A DNA stretch of 15,875 bases, taken from JBMNOI01 sp050942995. GTDB lineage: Bacteria; Chloroflexota; Anaerolineae; UBA1429. A program made the position numbers and the translations under genes. Below are positions 1 through 5,895 of the stretch, in pieces. The stretch is from NCBI GenBank assembly GCA_050942995.1, contig JBMNOI010000087.1:1-15875 (forward strand). The letters run 5' to 3'. Under the pieces are notes generated by a model. It was not told the DNA's origin and searched no databases. It saw only the letters and a list, made by a program, of their open reading frames with translations. The first letter of the stretch is position 1; every line of letters begins with the position of its first letter.

Positions 1-9
1 GCTAAGGCC

Positions 10-15
10 TATAAT
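10..15 (+). promoter_or_regulatory. Possible -10 element for the ychF-like gene
   Basis: A perfect TATAAT hexamer lies about 52 bases ahead of the start codon at 68. The matching -35 box would fall outside the window, so only half the promoter can be judged. Nothing else in the first 67 bases looks like coding sequence or a terminator. Confidence 0.35.
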
Positions 16-67
16 GATTCGTTGGGGCTCAAGCCCGGAAGAGATCGAGAGGGAGTAGATAGAAGAA

Positions 68-1147
68 ATGCAAGTTGCCATTATCGGCCTGCCCCTATCG
101 GGCAAGACGACGATTTTCGAAGCCCTGACGCAGAACGATGCCCACGCCGGCGGACACAGCGCCGGGCGTTATCGGATCTCCACCGCCATCGTCGATGTGC
201 CCGACCCGCGGGTAGATGCACTATCGGCGCTGTTTCGCCCGCGCAAAACCACCTATGCCCGCATCCAGTTCAACGATATCAGCGGCATCGGCGGTGATGT
301 CGGCGAGAGCAAAGGGCTGGACGCGCAACTGCTCACCGCCATCGCCCCGTGTGACGCGTTGCTACAGGTGGTTCGTGGGTTCGATAACCCGACGGTGCCC
401 CATCCGGCCGGCGATATAGAACCCCGGCGCGATCTGGCGGCGCTGCGCTTTGAGCTGCTCATCTCGGACCTGGCCGTGGTAGAGCGCCGCATCGAGCGCA
501 TCGAAGCGGGATTGAAAAAAAGCCGGGCCGATGCCGGGCTGACCAAGGAGCTGGCCCTGATGCGCCGCTTCAAAGAGGCGCTGGAGAACGAGACGCCGCT
601 GGTGAACGTGGAGATGGACGAGGAAGAGGCGTTCATGGTGCGCGGCTTTCAGTTCCTCACCCTCAAGCCCGCCATGGTGCTGCTGAATCTGAATGACGAC
701 GATGATGCCGACGTCGATCTGGCATGGGCCAATCATCACCGGCGCACCTCGGCGGTTGCCCTCAAGGGTGTGCTGGAAAAAGAGATCGCCCGCCTGCCGG
801 AGGAGGATCGCGCCCTCTTTCTGGAAGATTACGGCATCGCCGCGCCGGGGCTGGAGGTCATGGTGCGCCAGTGCTATGATCTGCTGGGACTGATGTCGTT
901 CTTTACCGTGGGTGAAGACGAAGTGCGTGCCTGGACGGTGCGCCGTGGCGCTACGGCGGTCGAGGCGGCCGGCGCCATTCACAGCGACTTGGCCCGGGGA
1001 TTCATCCGCGCCGAGGTGATCTCGTACGACGAGATGATCGACTGCGGCACGCTGGCCGAGGCACGCAAACGCGGCAAGCTGCGGCTCGAGGGCAAGGACT
1101 ATGTCGTACAGGACGGCGATATCCTCAGCATCCGCTTCAATGTATAG
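68..1147 (+). CDS. YchF/OBG-family P-loop ATPase (divergent)
   Basis: The 359-residue product has the layout of the ribosome-associated YchF family, whose usual length is about 363. An N-terminal P-loop domain carries GLPLSGKT at residues 7-14. A helical insertion rich in Arg and Glu lies around residues 125-190, and a C-terminal TGS/DUF933-like domain runs from about residue 275 to the end (ending in GKDYVVQDGDILSIRFNV). YchF proteins bind ATP or GTP in the cytoplasm and interact with the 70S ribosome; several are linked to stress and redox responses. The P-loop departs from the usual GxPNVGKS, and the expected NxxE-type base-specificity motif is replaced by an acidic run (NLNDDDDAD), so nucleotide preference is uncertain. 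The ATG at 68 has a GGGAG/GAAGA purine-rich stretch just upstream. It is monocistronic as far as visible and converges on the GH43 gene. Confidence 0.85.
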   Translation: MQVAIIGLPLSGKTTIFEALTQNDAHAGGHSAGRYRISTAIVDVPDPRVDALSALFRPRKTTYARIQFNDISGIGGDVGESKGLDAQLLTAIAPCDALLQVVRGFDNPTVPHPAGDIEPRRDLAALRFELLISDLAVVERRIERIEAGLKKSRADAGLTKELALMRRFKEALENETPLVNVEMDEEEAFMVRGFQFLTLKPAMVLLNLNDDDDADVDLAWANHHRRTSAVALKGVLEKEIARLPEEDRALFLEDYGIAAPGLEVMVRQCYDLLGLMSFFTVGEDEVRAWTVRRGATAVEAAGAIHSDLARGFIRAEVISYDEMIDCGTLAEARKRGKLRLEGKDYVVQDGDILSIRFNV

Positions 1148-1179
1148 AGCGTGATGCACAGGCCTGCCCGGATAACGAA

Positions 1180-1217
1180 AAGGCCGCCCCCAAACGCGTC
1201 GGCGTCGGGGCGGCCTT
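1180..1217. terminator. Bidirectional Rho-independent terminator
   Basis: AAGGCCGCCCC (1180-1190) is perfectly complementary to GGGGCGGCCTT (1207-1217), and the loop can add a short ACGC/GCGT pairing. The plus-strand copy is followed by TTGCTTGT and the minus-strand copy by TTTTCGTT. It sits between the convergent ychF-like and GH43 genes and probably ends both transcripts. Confidence 0.8.
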
Positions 1218-1243
1218 GCTTGTCGTGCCGGGTTGAGGATCGT

Positions 1244-2758
1244 CTACGCGATTCCTTCATACTCGAACCAGTCGAAATCGGCCGGCGCGCTGCCGGCCTC
1301 TCCGTTACCGGTGGCATACATGGCCAGATAGACGCCGGTAAAGCCGCCGGCCACCTCGGTGGCCAGATAGCGCGTCTCGCCCCGGGCCAGGGTGCGCATC
1401 GAACCGTCCCCCAGCGCGTAGCTAAACTCATAATATTCCGGCGTGCCCTCGATCCGCAGATGGACGGGACCGGAGCCGATCATCTCACGGGCCACCACCC
1501 GGCGCAGGCTGCCGATGCGCCGCCGCACGATGATAAATCGCGCCCCATCCCGCCGGATCACGGCGACCTCGTAATGGTGCCGATCGTTCATAAAGGCCAT
1601 CAGGCCGGCCTCTTCGCCGTCACGCTGCGGGTCAAATTCGAGCCACGTCTCGGCGCGAGCGCTCAGATGTTGCTGTCGACGCCCCACCCACGCCGGCGAA
1701 TCCAGATCGTCCGGCGTCACAGCCGAGCCCTTGAGCCGCAGCCAGCCCGGCCGCTCACTGAGCGACCAGTCGGCCTCGTAGGGGTTCCGCAAAAAGTTCC
1801 ATGTCGGATCCAGATTCGGCGCATCGAAATCGTCTCGCGTGGCTCTGTCCGGCCAGGGGTGCAGGGGCAACGTCTCGACGTCCAGATCAGGGCGCACCAG
1901 CCCCATCTCTCCCACGATGGGCCAGCTGTCCTCCGTCCAGCGCACCGGCGACAGACAGGTCTCACGACCGATGTGATGCGCCTCCGGATACGAGCCCGCC
2001 GGCCGCACGGCCAGGAACACCATCCACCAGATCCCATCGTGAGCCTGAATCAGGTCGCCATGGCCGGTGGCCTGCAGCGGCAGATTGGTGCTGCGGTGCG
2101 AGAGGATGGGATTGTACGGGCAGGACTCGAAGGGGCCCCAGGGGCTCGTGCTGCGGGCGATGGTGATCATATGCCCGCGTTCGGTGCCGCCCTCGGCCAG
2201 CATCAGATAGTAATAGTCGCCGATGTGGTAGAGATGCGGCGCCTCGGGGAACTGGCCGCCGGTGCCCGACCAGAGCCGCTCCGGCTCCTGAAGTCGCCGG
2301 CCGGTGGCGATATCGAGGCGCGTGCCGATGATGCCCTGCCGGCTGGTGGCGGTAAAGTAGACGGTGCCGTCGTCGTCGAACAAGAGGGAGGGATCGATAC
2401 CGGGGACCCCGGCGTCGACCCACACCGGCTCGGACCATTCACCATACGGGTCGCAGGTATGGACGTAAAAATGGCCACCGCCGGTGACGTTGGTGGTGAC
2501 CATATAGAACACGCCGTCGTGATAGCGGATGGTGGGCGCAAAAATACCCCCCGAACTGCGCGCCCCCTCCAGAGGAAGCTGGCTCGGCCGCGTCAGACAG
2601 TGGCCGATCTGCCGCCAGTGCACCAGATCGCGGCTGTGAAACAGCGGCACCCCGGGATAGTATTCGAACGAGCTGGTGACCAGGTAGTAATCCTCCCCTA
2701 CACGACACACGCTGGGATCGGGATGAAACCCGGGAATCACGGGATTGGGCAATTTCAT
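1244..2758 (-). CDS. GH43-family beta-xylosidase / alpha-L-arabinofuranosidase
   Basis: The 504-residue protein matches glycoside hydrolase family 43. The N-terminal five-bladed propeller has the conserved opening NPVIPGFHPDPS with the general base Asp14. The pKa-modulating Asp122 is in GIDPSLLFDDDG, and the general acid Glu172 is in FPEAPHLY. Residues from about 310 to the end form a beta-sandwich region as in the GH43 C-terminal concanavalin-like domain. The substrate is likely xylan- or arabinan-derived oligosaccharides. There is no signal peptide, so it should act in the cytoplasm on imported oligomers. The ATG at 2758 has a GAGAGGAG ribosome site. It lies 82 bases downstream of the serine hydrolase gene with no clear terminator between, so cotranscription is possible. 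Exact specificity cannot be read from sequence alone. Confidence 0.9.
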   Translation of the reverse strand: MKLPNPVIPGFHPDPSVCRVGEDYYLVTSSFEYYPGVPLFHSRDLVHWRQIGHCLTRPSQLPLEGARSSGGIFAPTIRYHDGVFYMVTTNVTGGGHFYVHTCDPYGEWSEPVWVDAGVPGIDPSLLFDDDGTVYFTATSRQGIIGTRLDIATGRRLQEPERLWSGTGGQFPEAPHLYHIGDYYYLMLAEGGTERGHMITIARSTSPWGPFESCPYNPILSHRSTNLPLQATGHGDLIQAHDGIWWMVFLAVRPAGSYPEAHHIGRETCLSPVRWTEDSWPIVGEMGLVRPDLDVETLPLHPWPDRATRDDFDAPNLDPTWNFLRNPYEADWSLSERPGWLRLKGSAVTPDDLDSPAWVGRRQQHLSARAETWLEFDPQRDGEEAGLMAFMNDRHHYEVAVIRRDGARFIIVRRRIGSLRRVVAREMIGSGPVHLRIEGTPEYYEFSYALGDGSMRTLARGETRYLATEVAGGFTGVYLAMYATGNGEAGSAPADFDWFEYEGIA

Positions 2759-2840
2759 CTCTTATGACTCCTCTCAATCGCGTCATGCGCCCCGAATGAA
2801 CCCGTTACAGCATACTCTCGAACAGACCCGGCCCTGTGGA

Positions 2841-4046
2841 TCAATCGTCCAGAGCCTGATACACCAGTGTCTTGAACTGCTCGCGCAGCGGGTAGCTCAC
2901 GCCGTTAGTGGCGATGAACTGCGGCATGATCAGGCCGACCATATCTTCCTTCGGATCGACCCAGAAATGGGTGCTCGCCGCACCCGACCAGCCAAAGGAG
3001 CCCACCGAACCCAAGTTCGCCGAGCGGGCCTCATCCATAAGCACCCAGCCGCACAGCCCGTGTCCGTAACCGGGATCGTTGGGCTCTTCGCCAAAGGGCA
3101 GCAATTCGGGCGGCAGGTGGTTCGACGCCATCAGCTCCACCGTTTTGCGGCTCAGCAGGCGTACGCCGTCCAGCGCGCCGCCGCCCAGCAACATGCCGGC
3201 GAAACGTAAATAGTCGGCCGCCGTAGAGACGAGCCCTCCGCCTCCCGACAAGAACGCGGGCCGGACGACATATCCACTCTGAGCGCCGCCGCAATCCAGC
3301 ATCTGCAGGCCGCCCCCTTCGGCGGGGCAGTACAGAGCGGCCAGTCGCTCGGCCCTGTCCTCCGGTACGAAAAAGCCGGTATCGACCATGCTCAGCGGAT
3401 CAAAGATACGCTCCTGCAGGAACTCGTCGAACGGCATGCCCGAGATCACCTCGACCAGATAGCCCAGCACGTCGATGGCGATACTGTAGCGAAATCGGGC
3501 GCCGGGCTGGTTGGCCAGCGGCATCTGCAGCAGACGAGCCATCTTTTCGGCCAGCGGCTCGTCGCGCCGCAGAATGTCCTCCTCGGCGTACAGCTTTTCG
3601 ATCCGATCATCGGGCGAGAGCCCATAGGCCAATCCGCTGGTGTGGGTCATCAGGTCGCGGAAGGTGATCTCACGTACCGGATCGACGAGTTGCATCTCGT
3701 CCCCGACCTCGCCCGCATACACTTTGACATCCTTAAAGGCGGGAATAAAACGTGATACAGGGTCCCAGAGCTGAAAGTGCCCCTCTTCGAAGAGCATCAT
3801 CACCGCGGTGCAGGTGATGGGTTTGGACATGGAAAAGATGCGAAAGATCGTATCGGGCGCAATCCGTCGGCCGGCCTCGATGTCGGCCATACCCTGGCAG
3901 TGCAGATGGGCGAGCCGGCCATGTCGGTACACGGCGGTGAGGATGCCGGCCAACTTGCCCTCATCGATATAGCGCCGCATGGCGGGGATGATCCGCTCCA
4001 GCCGTGTCGACGAAAAGCCTACAGCCTCGGGACTGCTCTGCTTCAC
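2841..4046 (-). CDS. Beta-lactamase-fold serine hydrolase (EstB / class C-like)
   Basis: The product is a 401-residue member of the beta-lactamase/penicillin-binding-protein-like serine hydrolases (PF00144 type). The nucleophile motif SMSK is at residues 72-75. Tyr187 in FRYSIAIDVLGYL is the second catalytic position, in the YSxS-like form seen in family VIII esterases rather than the YxN of true class C beta-lactamases. A C-terminal FGWSGAAST segment replaces the KTG box. An esterase or peptidase role is therefore more likely than beta-lactam resistance. I chose the GTG at 4046 because a perfect AGGAGG (4053-4058) lies six bases upstream. A longer reading from 4112 has no ribosome site and adds 22 residues unlike the family. 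No signal peptide is visible. It precedes the GH43 gene on the same strand. Confidence 0.87.
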   Translation of the reverse strand: MKQSSPEAVGFSSTRLERIIPAMRRYIDEGKLAGILTAVYRHGRLAHLHCQGMADIEAGRRIAPDTIFRIFSMSKPITCTAVMMLFEEGHFQLWDPVSRFIPAFKDVKVYAGEVGDEMQLVDPVREITFRDLMTHTSGLAYGLSPDDRIEKLYAEEDILRRDEPLAEKMARLLQMPLANQPGARFRYSIAIDVLGYLVEVISGMPFDEFLQERIFDPLSMVDTGFFVPEDRAERLAALYCPAEGGGLQMLDCGGAQSGYVVRPAFLSGGGGLVSTAADYLRFAGMLLGGGALDGVRLLSRKTVELMASNHLPPELLPFGEEPNDPGYGHGLCGWVLMDEARSANLGSVGSFGWSGAASTHFWVDPKEDMVGLIMPQFIATNGVSYPLREQFKTLVYQALDD

Positions 4047-4084
4047 GATAAACCTCCTGTGTTTTGTGGAATGGCTATGGCAGC

Positions 4085-4113
4085 ATGTTACATCAGAGCG
4101 GACGCAGATCAAA
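4085..4113 (-). promoter_or_regulatory. Possible promoter for the serine hydrolase gene
   Basis: On the minus strand TTTGAT (4108-4113) and TAACAT (4085-4090) are separated by 17 bases. This would give a leader of about 30 nt to the GTG at 4046. The match is moderate. It would exclude the alternative start at 4112. Confidence 0.3.
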
Positions 4114-4142
4114 AAAGAATAAGGCCTGGGGCGGTACGCATC

Positions 4143-5120
4143 TCAGGGCAGCATAAAGGTGAACGACGAGATGACCGCCTGCCATATCGCCTCGGCATCC
4201 TCAGCCGGACGTCCCTGGGCCGGGTCGATGGGCGCCAGAGACAGGACATAGAGCACGCCCCGATGAACGACAAAGGCCTGTCGCACAATCCCATGGCCGG
4301 GAATACCGTCTACGACGACGGCATCCTCGCCCCCCAGTTGAATCGAGACCCACTGCAACCCGGCGCCGCCGATGATATACTCGTTGAGATACTCCCGGGC
4401 CACGTCATCGATGGGGCGCTCGATCACCGTGCCGAGTTGCTGGATGGTCAGGGCGGCGCGAACCGGATCGATCCGATTGCCGCGAATGGGGCCGGTAAAG
4501 GTGGTTACACCCGGGGCCGGCCGCCGCACCCGAACATAATCGGGTACCAGCAGGCAATAGCCGTCCTCATCGCTGCGGAACAACTGCATGCCGGGCCCCG
4601 GCCCGGGGCAGATCGAGACGACATCATCGTTGTAGGGCTGCGGATATACCATCTCACCGCTCAGGTGGAGCGGCGCGGTCACGCCGTTGACGCTTACAGT
4701 GTAGAGTCCCGGCTCCAGACCGGTCAGGTTCAGCAACAGTCGTTCGATAAAGGGGGCCGGCCGTTCAAGACATATCGCATCGACGGGGCGCGTGGTATAG
4801 ATGCTGAGCATAATGGTGTTGCCGCTCATCGCCTGAGACACGCGGCTGATCTCGGTGCAGCGATCGGGGAGCCGGCCATGAGCCGTCATGGTCACCCGTA
4901 TGGGGTGGCCGTCCAGAATAGTCAGCTCGATGCTCTCGACATAGGCCTCTTCGACGATGACGCGTCCGCCCCCCAGAATGGGGACCGTGCCCGGCAGCAG
5001 ATCATCCGGGTGCCCCGAGCGCAAGGCGCGAATATCGCTCCAGAAAGGCTCACAGGCCGTCATAGATAACGCTATAATGATGAGAAAGAGCATTCCGGCG
5101 CACCGACGAATGGAATGCAC
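4143..5120 (-). CDS. Two-domain secreted lipoprotein, function unknown
   Basis: The 325-residue protein starts with a lipoprotein signal: a short Arg-containing n-region, a hydrophobic core (LFLIIIALSM) and the lipobox MTAC with the acceptor Cys23. The mature part has two modules. Residues 55-155 look like an all-beta domain with Cys88 and Cys117 able to form a disulfide (CTEI ... DAIC) and a TVSVNGV strand. Residues 170-325 begin with the pair Cys171/Cys189 and are rich in alternating hydrophobic strands, ending in a helix (EAIWQAVISSF). I have the impression of similar modules in Chloroflexi lipoproteins but cannot name a function. The start is GTG at 5120, with GGGAGG four bases upstream; the overlapping ATG at 5122 is in another frame. 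It would be anchored to the outer face of the cytoplasmic membrane. Confidence 0.75.
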   Translation of the reverse strand: MHSIRRCAGMLFLIIIALSMTACEPFWSDIRALRSGHPDDLLPGTVPILGGGRVIVEEAYVESIELTILDGHPIRVTMTAHGRLPDRCTEISRVSQAMSGNTIMLSIYTTRPVDAICLERPAPFIERLLLNLTGLEPGLYTVSVNGVTAPLHLSGEMVYPQPYNDDVVSICPGPGPGMQLFRSDEDGYCLLVPDYVRVRRPAPGVTTFTGPIRGNRIDPVRAALTIQQLGTVIERPIDDVAREYLNEYIIGGAGLQWVSIQLGGEDAVVVDGIPGHGIVRQAFVVHRGVLYVLSLAPIDPAQGRPAEDAEAIWQAVISSFTFMLP

Positions 5121-5155
5121 ATTCCCTCCCGCGTCACATTCTGATACGTTGCCCT

Positions 5156-5236
5156 AAGGAGAACAGACCACACCGGAGCAGAGACGTCCGGGGTGATGAT
5201 CATGACATCCGGTCGATCCGATGGGTCTGTTCCCTT
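5156..5236 (-). promoter_or_regulatory. Structured element in the presumed lipoprotein 5' leader
   Basis: GAACAGACC (5161-5169) pairs perfectly with GGTCTGTTC (5224-5232), and after one bulged A (5160) AAGG (5156-5159) pairs with CCTT (5233-5236). This gives a 13-bp closing stem. Inside it CCGGA (5173-5177) pairs with TCCGG (5187-5191). The element ends 36 bases before the GTG of the lipoprotein gene, so on the minus strand it would be part of the leader RNA. It does not match any riboswitch class I can recognise, and a role as a protein-binding site is equally possible. Confidence 0.4.
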
Positions 5237-5410
5237 CCGATAAGCTCAGGAGCCGGCGCCCGAGGTCGGGCCTTTCCTGTTGATTCGAGAGCCATCCCCT
5301 AACGGTATCATCCGATGTATTCACAAAAGGCGCCCAAACGCTCTCGACCCGGCCTGCTATCATTAGCCACAGATGGGGCGATGTGACGGCGAGGTCACCA
5401 TTGCGAGTTC

Positions 5411-5416
5411 ATTATA
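5411..5416 (-). promoter_or_regulatory. Possible -10 box upstream of the lipoprotein gene
   Basis: The minus strand reads TATAAT here, inside an AT-rich patch. No good -35 box is found at 16-18 bases, so the call is weak. If used, it would give the lipoprotein mRNA a leader of about 285 nt containing the structured element at 5156-5236. Confidence 0.22.
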
Positions 5417-5440
5417 CCGCTCTTTTACCATAAAATCCTT

Positions 5441-5472
5441 AAAAAGTCTATCCTCTGGCAGCAGCAGAGACT
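5441..5472 (-). terminator. Terminator-like hairpin
   Basis: On the minus strand CTCTG pairs with CAGAG across a seven-base loop, with AGTCT/AGACT as an alternative outer pairing, followed directly by TTTTT. The stem is short, so efficiency is doubtful. It lies downstream of the candidate small RNA unit. Confidence 0.35.
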
Positions 5473-5482
5473 TCCCACCCCG

Positions 5483-5495
5483 TTATCGGCGATAA
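5483..5495. promoter_or_regulatory. Operator-like dyad TTATCG-G-CGATAA
   Basis: A perfect 6+1+6 inverted repeat sits in the non-coding region. Its length and symmetry suit a dimeric helix-turn-helix repressor, but no regulator gene is in the window and the identity is unknown. Confidence 0.25.
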
Positions 5496-5522
5496 TCTTG
5501 CCCTTTTCGATAAAGGAGACAG

Positions 5523-5552
5523 AAAAAAACGGATCGGAGCGGCCCGATAGCC
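5523..5552 (-). terminator. Rho-independent terminator of the candidate small RNA
   Basis: On the minus strand ATCGG and CCGAT (5544-5548 and 5533-5537) enclose a six-base loop. A GG/CC pair extends the stem past a two-base bulge, and TTTTTTT (5529 to 5523) follows. The T run is the best in the region. Confidence 0.45.
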
Positions 5553-5665
5553 CGGGCGCGTCACATTTCCCCGGGAGAACGATAGGCGTGGGGTTCGCTA
5601 CATGGTCATCATACAGGGGGATGGTGGCGCGATACTCGAGGTCAGTCGGTCATCGTATACCGAGT
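5523..5665 (-). ncRNA. Candidate small RNA of about 140 nt
   Basis: A minus-strand promoter (TTGACA 5693-5698, TACACT 5669-5674) would start RNA near 5662-5665, and a hairpin followed by seven T residues ends it at 5523. The predicted RNA has a 5' stem ACTCG/CGAGT (5661-5665 with 5634-5638), a CCCGGG/CCCGGG stem (5570-5575 with 5551-5556) and the terminator hairpin. It has no reading frame with a ribosome site. It does not show the conserved motifs of SRP RNA, tmRNA or RNase P. Its existence is inferred from signals only. Confidence 0.3.
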
Positions 5666-5668
5666 GTC

Positions 5669-5698
5669 AGTGTAGTGTAGCATCGGGGAGAATGTCAA
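5669..5698 (-). promoter_or_regulatory. Sigma-70-like promoter, orphan
   Basis: A consensus TTGACA (5693-5698) is followed after 18 bases by TACACT (5669-5674, four of six matches). It faces the lipoprotein gene, but that gene is more than 500 bases away with two terminator-like hairpins between. A small RNA is therefore the more natural product. Confidence 0.45.
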
Positions 5699-5849
5699 TA
5701 AACGGGCAGGGCAAACGCATTTGAAACTCGCACACCGGCATGGCTGCCCGGTGGCACGATCAAGTCGCTCAAGTCCGATGCAATCCCCCCTGACAAACGG
5801 GCCCCCATCGATCGGGCCGCCCTCATCCGGCATCATATCCTTTTATTAA

Positions 5850-5879
5850 AAAGAGGTCGGGGATATCTCCGACCTCTTT
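5850..5879 (-). terminator. Rho-independent terminator of mutS2
   Basis: An 11-bp perfect stem (AAAGAGGTCGG at 5850-5860 with its complement at 5869-5879) closes an eight-base loop. On the minus strand it is followed by a T-rich tail (TTTTTAATAAAA). It begins 17 bases after the mutS2 stop codon. Confidence 0.85.
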
Positions 5880-5895
5880 CTCTACATCACGGCCA

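Larger units (their letters stand above)
5121..5849. other. Gene-poor region between the lipoprotein gene and the mutS2 terminator
   Basis: No open reading frame here has a credible start plus protein-like composition. The short frames at 5154-5363, 5498-5680 and 5642-5836 lack ribosome sites or use TTG starts without support. The region instead holds regulatory or RNA signals, listed separately: a long-range stem close to the lipoprotein start, an AT-rich stretch at 5405-5445, two minus-strand terminator-like hairpins, a TTATCG-centred dyad and a TTGACA promoter. Confidence 0.7.

Noticed and set aside
1151..2767. Plus-strand frame of 538 codons opposite the GH43 gene
   Set aside because: It starts inside the ychF terminator region and lies fully antisense to a GH43 gene with intact catalytic residues. 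It encodes low-quality protein sequence.
3777..5069. Plus-strand frame of 430 codons across the hydrolase and lipoprotein genes
   Set aside because: It spans two real antisense genes and the spacer between them, with no ribosome site.
5258..5271. GCCCG-AGGT-CGGGC hairpin followed by CTTTCCTGTT on the plus strand
   Set aside because: The stem is only five base pairs, the T run is poor, and no plus-strand transcript is expected to end here.
5154..5363. Minus-strand 69-codon frame upstream of the lipoprotein gene
   Set aside because: There is no ribosome site at its ATG and it overlaps the structured leader element. The protein sequence is not recognisable; a decayed fragment cannot be excluded.
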